From Alphaproteobacteria bacterium (lineage in GTDB: Bacteria > Pseudomonadota > Alphaproteobacteria > Rhodobacterales > Rhodobacteraceae): 64,000 nucleotides of DNA. Location of the stretch: NCBI GenBank assembly GCA_030425395.1, contig JAUIAS010000015.1:1-64000 (forward strand), in the 5' to 3' direction. The position numbers were made by a program, and so were the translations under genes. The notes beneath the pieces are model-generated. The model had not been told where the DNA came from, made no database searches, and saw nothing but the letters and a program-made list of their open reading frames with translations. Of this stretch, positions 1 through 8,379 are shown piece by piece (position 1 is the first letter of the stretch; each line of letters opens with the position of its first letter).

Positions 1-1099
1 AGCCAAAGTTTCGCGCTGACTTCTTGAGGTATTCGAACCGGGCGATGTCATCTTCGGGCCCAAGAATATTGAGAAATTCTTTCAAGGCACCGGGTCGTTG
101 CGGCAGGCGCAGGATAAAGTATTTCTTCAACCCGGCATAGCGCTGTGCGCGTTCCTTCACCTCGGGCAGGCGTTCAAAATCAAAATTTCCACCCGATGTG
201 AGACACACAACCGTCTTGCCTCTGATCCGCTCTGCAACATCGCGCAGCGCCTCCACTGCCAAAGCGCCAGCAGGTTCCAGAACGATCCCCTCAACATTGA
301 GCATTTCAAGAATGGTCAGGCAAATGCGATCTTCGGCAAGCGTGACGACATCGCGTAGCGGCACGTCGATCAACCGCGCAAACGTCTTTTCCCCGATGCG
401 CCCCACTGCGGCACCATCAACAAACGTATCCACATGGTCCAGCGTCACAGGATGCCCGGCCGCCAGTGCCGCCCGCAAGCAGGCACCGCCTGCCGGTTCC
501 ACAAAAATTGGCCGCGTCGAGTGGCCAAAGAAACTGGCCACGCCTGATGACATGCCCCCACCGCCGACAGGCAAGATCACCAAATCCGGGGCTGCACCCA
601 ATTGGGCCTCGATCTCGACGGCCAGAGTAGCCTGACCTTCGATGACGTCCTCATCATCAAAGGGCGAAAGGAAATGTCCGCCGTGTTCCGCCGCATAGGT
701 CTGGGCCGAAGCCAGCGTATCGTCGAAATAGTCCCCCACCAGATGAATGCGCACACGATCGCCGCCAAACATCCGGGTTTTCTGGATTTTCTGCTGCGGT
801 GTCGTCACCGGCATAAAAATCACGCCGTCCACGCCCATGTGCTGGCACATATAGGCGACGCCCTGCGCATGGTTGCCCGCGCTTGCACAGACAAAAAGCC
901 GTTTCTCGGTTTGCTTGCGCATGGCATTGAACGCGCCGCGCAGTTTGTAGGACCGGACCGGGCTAAGGTCCTCACGTTTGAGCCAGATATCCGCCCCGAA
1001 CCTGTCAGACAAAAGGGCATTGCGCTGCAACGGCGTCGCGGGAAAGACGTTGCGGATTTCGGCTTCGGCGGCGCGGGCGCGAGAGGTAAATTCTTCCAT
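1..1099 (-). CDS. ilvA: Threonine ammonia-lyase IlvA, 3' end cut off by the window
   Basis: PLP-dependent deaminase that converts threonine to 2-oxobutanoate, the first step of isoleucine synthesis, in the cytoplasm. Translating the minus strand from ATG at 1099 gives an N-terminus [10 protein letters not shown], the [16 protein letters not shown] block with the expected PLP lysine at residue 52, the [10 protein letters not shown] substrate loop and a glycine-rich [12 protein letters not shown] loop. After residue about 325 the sequence [18 protein letters not shown] looks like the C-terminal ACT-like regulatory domain. 366 codons are visible and the stop lies left of the window. It is divergent from argG, with about 100 bp between the start codons. 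A catabolic TdcB-type enzyme is less likely because of the ACT-like tail. Confidence 0.9.
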   Translation of the reverse strand, partial: MEEFTSRARAAEAEIRNVFPATPLQRNALLSDRFGADIWLKREDLSPVRSYKLRGAFNAMRKQTEKRLFVCASAGNHAQGVAYMCQHMGVDGVIFMPVTTPQQKIQKTRMFGGDRVRIHLVGDYFDDTLASAQTYAAEHGGHFLSPFDDEDVIEGQATLAVEIEAQLGAAPDLVILPVGGGGMSSGVASFFGHSTRPIFVEPAGGACLRAALAAGHPVTLDHVDTFVDGAAVGRIGEKTFARLIDVPLRDVVTLAEDRICLTILEMLNVEGIVLEPAGALAVEALRDVAERIRGKTVVCLTSGGNFDFERLPEVKERAQRYAGLKKYFILRLPQRPGALKEFLNILGPEDDIARFEYLKKSARNFG

Positions 1100-1203
1100 T
1101 TCTTCTGTCTGGCCCAGCTTTGACCCCTACGCAAGTGCGCGCCGCCTTGCCCAGAGACGCAAAACCCGCTAGTTCCGCGCCGTTATCCGCGAAAGGGAAG
1201 TCC

Positions 1204-2427
1204 ATGTCCGCGCCCAAGAAAGTTGTCCTCGCCTACTCCGGCGGCCTCGATACGTCGATCATTCTCAAGTGGCTGCAAACCGAATATGGTTGCGAAGTCG
1301 TGACCTTCACCGCTGATCTCGGTCAGGGAGAAGAGCTTGATCCGGCCCGCAAAAAGGCCGAACTTCTGGGGATCAGCCCGGACAACATTTATATCGAAGA
1401 CATTCGCGAAGAATTCGTGCGCGATTTTGTGTTCCCGATGTTCCGCGCCAATGCCTTGTACGAAGGGCTCTACCTGTTGGGCACCTCCATCGCGCGGCCG
1501 CTGATTTCAAAGCGCCTTGTCGAAATCGCCGCCGAAACCGGTGCGGATGCCGTTTCCCACGGCGCCACCGGCAAGGGCAATGATCAGGTCCGCTTTGAAC
1601 TGAGCGCCTATGCTCTGAACCCGGATATCAAGGTGATCGCGCCGTGGCGTCTCTGGGATCTGACATCACGTACAAAACTGATTGATTTTGCTGAACAGAA
1701 CCAAATTCCGATTGCCAAGGACAAACGCGGGGAAGCCCCGTTCAGCGTTGACGCAAACCTGTTGCACACGTCCTCGGAAGGTAAGGTTCTCGAAGATCCG
1801 GCAGAAAACGCGCCCGACTATGTCTATCAGCGCACCGTAAATCCCGAAGACGCCCCGAACGAACCCGAAATTATCGAGATCGCCTTTGAAAAAGGTGACG
1901 CGGTTGCAATCAATGGCGAATCGATGTCGCCTGCGACGATTTTGACCAAGCTAAACGAATACGGCGGCAAACACGGGATTGGTCGTCTCGATTTTGTCGA
2001 GAACCGGTTTGTCGGTATGAAGTCGCGCGGCATTTATGAAACACCCGGCGGCACGATCCTGCTTGAGGCGCATCGCGGTATTGAACAGATCACCCTCGAC
2101 AGCGGTGCCGGCCACCTCAAGGACAGCCTCATGCCGCGTTATGCCGAACTGATCTATAACGGTTTCTGGTTCAGCCCCGAACGGGAAATGCTGCAAGCCG
2201 CTATCGACAAGAGCCAGGAACACGTCACCGGGACCGTTCGTCTCAAGCTTTACAAGGGCATGGCACGCACAATTGGCCGCTGGTCTGATCACAGTCTCTA
2301 TTCCGAAGCGCATGTGACGTTTGAAGAAGACGCAGGTGCCTACGATCAGAAGGACGCTCAGGGCTTCATCCAGCTGAATGCGCTGCGTTTGAAGTTGCTG
2401 GCGGCACGCGACCGTCGGCTTCGCTGA
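1204..2427 (+). CDS. argG: Argininosuccinate synthase
   Basis: Cytoplasmic ATP-dependent ligase that joins citrulline and aspartate in arginine biosynthesis. The 407-residue product is of normal family length. It starts [18 protein letters not shown]; the N-type PP-loop AYSGGLDTS is at residues 10-18. The motifs [13 protein letters not shown] and [10 protein letters not shown] are typical of the family. An in-frame upstream start at 1120 is possible, but the ATG at 1204 has a good AAAGGGAAG ribosome binding site and matches the usual N-terminus. It stands alone, divergent from ilvA, and is followed by a hairpin at 2443-2464. Confidence 0.97.
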   Translation: MSAPKKVVLAYSGGLDTSIILKWLQTEYGCEVVTFTADLGQGEELDPARKKAELLGISPDNIYIEDIREEFVRDFVFPMFRANALYEGLYLLGTSIARPLISKRLVEIAAETGADAVSHGATGKGNDQVRFELSAYALNPDIKVIAPWRLWDLTSRTKLIDFAEQNQIPIAKDKRGEAPFSVDANLLHTSSEGKVLEDPAENAPDYVYQRTVNPEDAPNEPEIIEIAFEKGDAVAINGESMSPATILTKLNEYGGKHGIGRLDFVENRFVGMKSRGIYETPGGTILLEAHRGIEQITLDSGAGHLKDSLMPRYAELIYNGFWFSPEREMLQAAIDKSQEHVTGTVRLKLYKGMARTIGRWSDHSLYSEAHVTFEEDAGAYDQKDAQGFIQLNALRLKLLAARDRRLR

Positions 2428-2442
2428 AACAATATGAAATTA

Positions 2443-2464
2443 CAGGCCGCCCAAGCGCGGCCTG
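2443..2464. terminator. Hairpin just downstream of argG
   Basis: A perfect 8-bp inverted repeat (CAGGCCGC / GCGGCCTG, 6-nt loop) begins 15 nt after the argG stop. No T-run follows it on the plus strand, so it may protect or end the argG message but is not a textbook intrinsic terminator. Confidence 0.4.
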
Positions 2465-2468
2465 CCAC

Positions 2469-2501
2469 AAAAAAACGGCGCTGGATGAAAATCCAGCGCC
2501 G
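2469..2501 (-). terminator. Strong intrinsic terminator reading leftward
   Basis: Read on the minus strand, an 11-bp perfect stem (CGGCGCTGGAT / ATCCAGCGCCG) with a 4-nt loop is followed directly by seven T residues (the A-run at 2469-2475). The plus strand has no T-run, so it is directional. The nearest leftward gene, the sulfotransferase-like gene, ends 160 bp upstream at 2662, so the terminator ends either that transcript or a separate small RNA. Confidence 0.75.
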
Positions 2502-2598
2502 CAAGCACTCATTACCAAGCTCTTTGATCGTTCCTCGCGATTTTTTAAACGCTTCACTCGGCTCGATCTATGTATCTTAAGATAGTCGAACGTGGCCT
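2469..2598 (-). ncRNA. Candidate small RNA upstream of the leftward terminator
   Basis: Between the sulfotransferase-like stop (2662) and the terminator (2469-2501) lies about 160 bp without a convincing gene. On the minus strand TTGAGC (2626-2631) and TAGACA (2602-2607) are spaced 18 bp and could be a weak promoter. A perfect 12-bp palindrome TATCTTAAGATA sits at 2573-2584. A transcript of about 125 nt would end in the strong terminator. A reading frame crosses the region but runs through the terminator stem and into antisense argG, so it is unlikely to be translated. The 5' end is a guess. Confidence 0.25.
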
Positions 2599-2661
2599 CT
2601 CTGTCTACACACACTTTTCGTGACTGCTCAAAAATTTGGTAAAAAGTGGCAAAAGCTTACG

Positions 2662-3366
2662 TCAAAACGTAATTTTCTGTCTCTCCAAACAACAAAATGC
2701 GGGCAGCGCCGCCCTTTGCAGCGCGGTCTGCTCTTGGTCGAGATCCGGTAACGGCCCCTCGGCACCTGCGAACCCCGTTGATTGATGGACCGCCCCATAC
2801 CAATGCCGCGCCCAAATCCCATCAAAGGATCGCGGCCCGGGTGGCCAACGCAACATAGCCGGATCAAAGGTCAGGCCGATCTCGGCACACAGCTTGTCCA
2901 GCATCCTTGCCGGATCGCGGCGAATGTCGGCACTATCAATCACAGGGCCGGGAAACCGGTCAAACAACGCCGCGTGCTGCTCATATCCAATATCGGCCAA
3001 GGTCGGATTTTCACGTTTCGCGGCATAACTCGCGATGACCCGCGCCGGGTGGCGGATCAGATGAACGTTCACGCAATCCTCGGCCCAATCCAAGGGAAAA
3101 CCCGGAACCATGTGCAGCGCCATATGCTTCATATACCAATGCGGCTTGCCCGCCGGAACGGGCCCGGAACAACAAGCGGCAACCGATGTCGCATCAGGAT
3201 CATGGGCAACAATGATTTCGTCACGCATCGGATGGTCAATTCCGGTTTCTTGCAGATAGGGTGCATAGAACGGCTCATCCCAAGCGGCGAAATCGGCACG
3301 GTTGCCAAAGGCATACATCATCGCCGTGCTCAGGTTGCGCGGCCCGCTCCACATCGCGATCTTCAT
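2662..3366 (-). CDS. Sulfotransferase-like P-loop protein
   Basis: 234-residue protein with sulfotransferase-type PAPS-binding features. SGPRNLSTAMMYAFGNR (residues 7-23) resembles the 5'-phosphosulfate loop, and RHPARVIASY (105-114) resembles the 3'-phosphate strand-loop. The substrate is unknown and it could be a nucleotide-binding relative that does not transfer sulfate. The start ATG at 3366 overlaps the stop of the upstream aminotransferase gene (ATGA), so the two are co-translated. An in-frame ATG five codons earlier would lie inside the aminotransferase frame and is less likely. The pairing with an aminotransferase suggests a shared amino-acid-derived substrate; this is inference. Confidence 0.7.
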   Translation of the reverse strand: MKIAMWSGPRNLSTAMMYAFGNRADFAAWDEPFYAPYLQETGIDHPMRDEIIVAHDPDATSVAACCSGPVPAGKPHWYMKHMALHMVPGFPLDWAEDCVNVHLIRHPARVIASYAAKRENPTLADIGYEQHAALFDRFPGPVIDSADIRRDPARMLDKLCAEIGLTFDPAMLRWPPGPRSFDGIWARHWYGAVHQSTGFAGAEGPLPDLDQEQTALQRAALPAFCCLERQKITF

Positions 3367-4280
3367 GCACCCATACCGCATTCCCGCGCGATCAAATCCT
3401 TGTAAAGCCCGCGAATACGCTTGGTCACCGGCCCCATCTCTCCAGTGCCAATGACCCTGCCGTCAATTTCGCTCACCGGGGTTTGTGCACCAAACGTGCC
3501 CGTGAGAAAGGCTTCATCCGCTCCATAGGTATCAACCAGAGAGAAATTTCTCTCAAATACCGGGATATCGTTGGTGCGGCATATGTCGATCACCTTTTGC
3601 CGGGTGATCCCGTTCATGCAGTAATCGCCAGTGCTCGTCCAAACAGCTCCTTTCCGAACGATAAAGAAATTGCACGCATTGGTGGTGTTCACGAACCCGT
3701 TGATATCCAGCATCAGCGCCTCATCGGCACCTGCCTTTTCCGCCGCGATGCAGGCAAGAATGCAATTCAGCTTGGAATGCGAATTCAGCTTGGGGTCTTG
3801 TGTCATTGGCAGACCGCGCAGATGTGGCACCGTGGCCAAACGGATGGGTCGGGGAATCGAAGGCCGCGAATGTTCCATGATGATCACGAAAGTTGGTCCC
3901 GACCGCGACAGGGATGGATGTTGGAAAGGACGTATTTTTACCCCGCGTGTCACCATCAGGCGGGCATGGGCATCGGTGGTCATCCCGTTTGCCTTTTGCG
4001 TCTCTAACAAGGCTGAAATGACCCCATTTCGGTCCATCCCTATATCCAGATCTATCGCCTTTGCGGCCTCGAACAAACGGTCGATATGTTCATCCAGAAA
4101 CGCCCAGCATCCATCATAAAGTCGCAGCCCCTCCCACACGCCATCACCCAGCATGAAACCGCTGTCATAAACACTGACGGTCGCCTCTGACTTGGGCACA
4201 AGACGCCCATCGAGATAGATCAGGATCGTTTCGTTGCGAGCGTCTTCTTGCGCTTGATGCGTTGTCACGTGATCGGCCAT
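3363..4280 (-). CDS. Class IV PLP aminotransferase (branched-chain / D-amino acid type)
   Basis: 305-residue fold-type IV aminotransferase, probably acting on branched-chain or related amino acids in the cytoplasm. Visible features are the N-terminal [21 protein letters not shown] block, the GDGVWEGLR motif, a probable PLP lysine at residue 170 (SHSKLN), and [21 protein letters not shown], in which the usual E of the family's EGS/ETT signature is replaced by N. That substitution warns against assigning IlvE outright. Start ATG 4280 follows an AAAGGACAA ribosome binding site. Its stop overlaps the start of the sulfotransferase-like gene, and it is divergent from msrA. Confidence 0.8.
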   Translation of the reverse strand: MADHVTTHQAQEDARNETILIYLDGRLVPKSEATVSVYDSGFMLGDGVWEGLRLYDGCWAFLDEHIDRLFEAAKAIDLDIGMDRNGVISALLETQKANGMTTDAHARLMVTRGVKIRPFQHPSLSRSGPTFVIIMEHSRPSIPRPIRLATVPHLRGLPMTQDPKLNSHSKLNCILACIAAEKAGADEALMLDINGFVNTTNACNFFIVRKGAVWTSTGDYCMNGITRQKVIDICRTNDIPVFERNFSLVDTYGADEAFLTGTFGAQTPVSEIDGRVIGTGEMGPVTKRIRGLYKDLIARECGMGA

Positions 4281-4431
4281 GGCTTGTCCTTTCGCTTGTC
4301 AGCGAAACGCTAGGTTCCGCCCCAGTCAAAGCCAAGGGGTAAATTCCAGTCACCACACCGTGAGAAAACGCAACGACGGATTGCGCCTACCCGTGCGTTT
4401 GTTCAGCATGAAAAACAGGAGGCATCACATC

Positions 4432-5091
4432 ATGCTGAACAATTTCGTCAAACCCGCCGCACTCGCCATCCTGATCCTGATCACAATCACTCTTCAGCAC
4501 GGGCGCAGCCATGCCGCAGAACCCGATAGGCTGGTCGTGGCCGGCGGTTGCTTCTGGTGCGTCGAATCCGATTTTGAAAAGGTGACCGGCGTGATCGAGG
4601 CCGTTTCGGGATTTACCGGCGGCAGCGTGGACAACCCAAGCTATAAACAAGTCACAAGCGGCAATACCGGCCACTATGAAGCGGTTGAAATCACATTCGA
4701 TCCCGCCAGGGTCAGCCGAGAAACCCTCTTGCACATGTTCTTGCGGTCGGTTGACCCCACCGACGCAGGGGGCCAGTTTTGCGACCGCGGCGACAGCTAT
4801 CGAACGGCAATATTCGTCTCTGATGCAGGGGAAAAGGCTATTGCCCGGGCCGCACTGGCGGATGCCCAAATGGCGCTTGGCCAAAAGATCGTAACACCTG
4901 TTCTCGAACTGGGACGGTTCTGGCCTGCCGAAGAATATCACCAAGACTATTACAAGGGCTCACGCCTTGTCTTTACCCGGTTCGGCCCCAAACGACAGTC
5001 CAGCGCTTACAAGGCCTATAGAAATGCTTGCGGACGCGATCAGCGTGTGCGCGAACTCTGGGGGCCGGACGCGCCCTTTGTCGGGGGGTGA
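4432..5091 (+). CDS. msrA: Peptide methionine sulfoxide reductase MsrA, exported
   Basis: Reduces methionine-S-sulfoxide in oxidised proteins. The 219-residue product has a hydrophobic signal segment at residues 8-22, a likely cleavage after SHA (residue 28), and the MsrA catalytic motif GCFWC with Cys40. It therefore probably works in the periplasm, unlike most bacterial MsrA proteins, which are cytosolic. Family blocks [11 protein letters not shown] and YHQDYY are present. The ATG at 4432 was preferred over an earlier in-frame start at 4279 because AGGAGG lies 9 nt upstream and a signal peptide starts there. It converges on the sugar kinase gene with a 21-bp gap. Confidence 0.92.
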   Translation: MLNNFVKPAALAILILITITLQHGRSHAAEPDRLVVAGGCFWCVESDFEKVTGVIEAVSGFTGGSVDNPSYKQVTSGNTGHYEAVEITFDPARVSRETLLHMFLRSVDPTDAGGQFCDRGDSYRTAIFVSDAGEKAIARAALADAQMALGQKIVTPVLELGRFWPAEEYHQDYYKGSRLVFTRFGPKRQSSAYKAYRNACGRDQRVRELWGPDAPFVGG

Positions 5092-5112
5092 TCGGCCATA
5101 TCAGAGCCTGTT

Positions 5113-5988
5113 TCAGGCCAATCGGGCGTCTTCGATATCCTTTAGATCAGGGATGACATCGGCGGTTCCGTGGCGTGTGACCATGATTGCCGCGGCGCGA
5201 CTGGCAAGAGTGATCGCCTGTGCCATCGGCTGACCCCGATCCAAAGCTGCGAGAACAAAACCGGTGAACGTATCTCCGGCACCGGTTGTATCCACAGGCG
5301 TGACAGGAACCGCGTCAAAGGATCGTTCTGTTCCAGACTGCGTGTCAAACCACTGGCACCCTTCCGCCCCAAGCGTCACGATCACATCCCGCACAGGCAA
5401 ATCAGCGGGACGCTGACCTGTGGCATCAGTCAATTGAGCGGCCTCAACCCTGTTGAGGATCAGGAAATCAAGATTGGGCAAAACGGCCTTTACCGCCTCC
5501 GCATCGAATGGCGCTGCGGCGTAGCACACCCGCAAACCCTTGGCCCGGGCCAGAGCGGCGGCCTCTTGCTGCTGCGAGGTTTCATTTTGCATAAGCAGAC
5601 TATCACCCGGCTGTGCCTGCGCTAACGCATCAGTCACTAACTCTGGCGGAATCGCCCTGTTTGCCCCGGGCAACAGGATGATCTGGTTTTCACCCTGAGG
5701 ATCAACGGCAATGATCGCGTGACCGGTGGGCGTATCGACTTCGCGGATAAACCGCGTGTCCACGCCGTATTCCAGCAATCGGTCCACCGCCCAGCGCCCA
5801 TCGGACCCGACCGCGCCGATATGACGGACATGCGCCGCCGCCCGCGCGGCAGCCACGGACATATTCGCGCCTTTCCCCCCCAGAAACCGCGACATCCCGC
5901 GCGCCGCAAGCGTTTCACCCGCTTGCGGCAAATGCGGCATGTCATAGACCATGTCCGCGTTAATCGACCCAAGGTTCCAGATCGCCAT
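5113..5988 (-). CDS. rbsK: PfkB-family sugar kinase, ribokinase-like
   Basis: 291-residue cytoplasmic carbohydrate kinase. The PfkB N-terminal signature GGKGAN is at residues 37-42 and the C-terminal ATP/anion-hole motif DTTGAGDTF at 233-241, with Asp239 as catalytic base. Length and order fit ribokinase, but adenosine or other nucleoside kinases of the family cannot be excluded. No ribose transporter lies nearby. It begins 3 bp after the malic enzyme stop and is probably transcribed with it. Confidence 0.8.
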   Translation of the reverse strand: MAIWNLGSINADMVYDMPHLPQAGETLAARGMSRFLGGKGANMSVAAARAAAHVRHIGAVGSDGRWAVDRLLEYGVDTRFIREVDTPTGHAIIAVDPQGENQIILLPGANRAIPPELVTDALAQAQPGDSLLMQNETSQQQEAAALARAKGLRVCYAAAPFDAEAVKAVLPNLDFLILNRVEAAQLTDATGQRPADLPVRDVIVTLGAEGCQWFDTQSGTERSFDAVPVTPVDTTGAGDTFTGFVLAALDRGQPMAQAITLASRAAAIMVTRHGTADVIPDLKDIEDARLA

Positions 5989-5991
5989 TTG

Positions 5992-8247
5992 TCAGCCGAT
6001 CTTGCAGGATGCCAATACCGCCATGTTCATGATGTCATTGGCTGTCGAAACGGTCGAACAGATCTGCACTGGTTTATCCAGACCCGAAAGGATCGGACCA
6101 ATCACCGTCGCGCCCCCCATTTCCTGCATCAGCTTGACAGAAATACTGGCAGAATGGCGGGCCGGCACGATCAGGATATTGGCCGGTCCGGTAAGGCGGC
6201 AGAACGGGTATTGCGCCTGTGCCGTTTCGTTCAACGCGACATCCACCGTCATTTCGCCCTCGAATTCGAAATCGACGCCGCGCCGTTCAAGAACCTCTGG
6301 TGCCTGGTGCATCTTTTCCGCGCGCTCGGACACGGGATATCCAAAGGTTGAAAAACTGACAAAGGCAACGCGGGGTTCCAGCCCCATGTGCCGTGCAACA
6401 TCAGCCGCCCGTTCGGCAATGGTGGCAAGGTCTTCGGCATCGGGCCATTCCTGAACCAGCGTATCGCCGATCAGAACAATCCGGCCCTTGTGCAACAACG
6501 CGGTAATTCCTGCGACCCCATGTTCAGAAGTGGCGTCAAACACGTGATTGATGCGATCCAGCGCATGGGCCGATTTGCGCGTCGCACCGGTGACAAGCCC
6601 ATCACCGTGGCCATGCGCCAGCATGAGGGCCGAAAACACATGCCGATCACGCGCCGCGAGTCGGTGAATATCCTGCCGGTCAAACCCCTTGCGCCCCAGT
6701 CTTTCATACAAAAATGCCTTGTAGGTATCGAGATGCTGCGTATTCGCGGCATTCACAACCTCAAGTTCGCGCACTGCGTCGGACAGACCCGCGGCTTCCA
6801 GCTTGGTCTTGACGTCTTCCTGGCGCCCGACCACCAGCGCCTTGCCCATGCCGGACCGCTGATACATCACTGCCGCGCGCAACACGCGTGGATCGTCGCC
6901 TTCGGCAAAAATCATCCGCGCCTGTGCGGCACGTGCCCGTGCATTCAACCCGCGCAGAATGGAGGCTGTCGGGTCCATCCGCGATTTTAGGCTAAGCTCA
7001 TAGGCGTCCATGTCGATGATCGGCCGCCGCGCCGCGCCGGTATCCATACCCGCACGCGCCACGGCAGGCGGAATACGGTGGATCAGGCGCGGATCAAAGG
7101 GCGTGGGAATGATGTAATCTCGACCAAAGCTAAGGTTGCGACCATACGCCAAGGCAACCTCGTCCGGAACATCTTCGCGGGCCAACGCAGCCAGAGCATG
7201 GGCGCAGGCGATTTTCATTTCGTCATTGATCGCGCGCGCGTGAATATCCAGCGCACCCCGGAACAGGTAAGGAAAACCAAGCACGTTGTTGACCTGATTG
7301 GGATAATCGCTGCGCCCGGTGGCCACGATCGCATCCATGCGCACTTCATGCGCCTCTTCGGGAGTGATTTCCGGATCGGGGTTGGCCATCGCAAAGATGA
7401 CCGGGTTATCTGCCATGCTGGCAACCATATCCTGCGTAACAGCACCTTTGACGCTGACCCCGAGGAACACATCGGCCCCTTTCATCGCATCTTCCAACGT
7501 GCGCAGGGTGGTGGACACGGCATGGGCCGATTTCCACTGGTTCATACCCTCGGCGCGCCCCTGATAGATCACGCCCTTGGTGTCGCACATGATGCAGTTT
7601 TCATGCCGCGCGCCCATCGCCTTGAGAAGCTCAAGACAGGCAATCCCCGCCGCACCTGCTCCGTTAAGAACAATCCGCACATCTTCGATCTTCTTGCCGG
7701 AAATATGCAGGGCATTGAGCAGACCCGCCGCACAGATCACCGCGGTCCCGTGCTGATCGTCATGAAAGACGGGAATGTCCATTTCTTCCTTGAGCCGCTG
7801 TTCAATGATGAAACATTCCGGTGCCTTGATATCTTCCAGATTGATACCGCCAAATGTCGGCCCCATCAGGCGCACAGCGCGGCAGAATTCGTCCGGGTCT
7901 TCGGTATCAAGTTCGATATCAATCGAGTTCACATCCGCAAACCGTTTGAACAGAACCGATTTGCCTTCCATCACCGGTTTGGACCCCAGCGCCCCGAGGT
8001 TGCCCAGCCCCAGAACAGCCGTTCCATTCGAAATCACAGCAACAAGATTGCCCTTGTTGGTATAATCATATGCGGTTTCTGGATTCTCAGCGATTGCCTC
8101 GCAGGGGACGGCCACGCCGGGCGAATACGCGAGCGACAAATCCCGCTGGGTTGTCATCGGCACTGTCGCCTGCACTTCCCACTTGCCCGGTGAAGGCTCA
8201 AGGTGGAAGGCAAGAGCCTCTTCATTGGTGATCTTGGTCTTGGACAT
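5992..8247 (-). CDS. maeB: NADP-dependent malic enzyme with phosphotransacetylase-like tail
   Basis: 751-residue hybrid enzyme that oxidatively decarboxylates malate to pyruvate, supplying NADPH and feeding gluconeogenesis. The N-terminal half carries the malic enzyme region with SLAYSPGVAVPC and VLNGAGAAGIACLELL, the nucleotide-binding fold. From about residue 420 it has a phosphate acetyltransferase-like region (ILRGLNARARAAQARMIFAEGDDPRVLRAA and onward), usual in proteobacterial MaeB and probably regulatory. The start at ATG 8247 has a GGGAGA ribosome binding site; an in-frame start 57 nt earlier is less likely. Its start region is divergent from mutS. Confidence 0.93.
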   Translation of the reverse strand: MSKTKITNEEALAFHLEPSPGKWEVQATVPMTTQRDLSLAYSPGVAVPCEAIAENPETAYDYTNKGNLVAVISNGTAVLGLGNLGALGSKPVMEGKSVLFKRFADVNSIDIELDTEDPDEFCRAVRLMGPTFGGINLEDIKAPECFIIEQRLKEEMDIPVFHDDQHGTAVICAAGLLNALHISGKKIEDVRIVLNGAGAAGIACLELLKAMGARHENCIMCDTKGVIYQGRAEGMNQWKSAHAVSTTLRTLEDAMKGADVFLGVSVKGAVTQDMVASMADNPVIFAMANPDPEITPEEAHEVRMDAIVATGRSDYPNQVNNVLGFPYLFRGALDIHARAINDEMKIACAHALAALAREDVPDEVALAYGRNLSFGRDYIIPTPFDPRLIHRIPPAVARAGMDTGAARRPIIDMDAYELSLKSRMDPTASILRGLNARARAAQARMIFAEGDDPRVLRAAVMYQRSGMGKALVVGRQEDVKTKLEAAGLSDAVRELEVVNAANTQHLDTYKAFLYERLGRKGFDRQDIHRLAARDRHVFSALMLAHGHGDGLVTGATRKSAHALDRINHVFDATSEHGVAGITALLHKGRIVLIGDTLVQEWPDAEDLATIAERAADVARHMGLEPRVAFVSFSTFGYPVSERAEKMHQAPEVLERRGVDFEFEGEMTVDVALNETAQAQYPFCRLTGPANILIVPARHSASISVKLMQEMGGATVIGPILSGLDKPVQICSTVSTANDIMNMAVLASCKIG

Positions 8248-8379
8248 GGTGCCGTTCTCTCCCTTGGACCTGAGCCTCATAGCGCAGGCCCGTTCGCGGC
8301 TCAATCGTTAGCGTTTCGACCTTTCGTCGCGGCGGCAGGATTTGTAAGGTCCCACGACACGATCCGACGGGGGAAGCCG

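Noticed and set aside
1951-2313. 120-codon frame antisense to argG and many similar antisense frames
   Set aside because: They are shadows of GC-rich genes; the argG frame has clear family motifs.
2366-2614. 82-codon frame on the minus strand after argG
   Set aside because: It runs through the strong terminator stem and into antisense argG; no family match or ribosome binding site.
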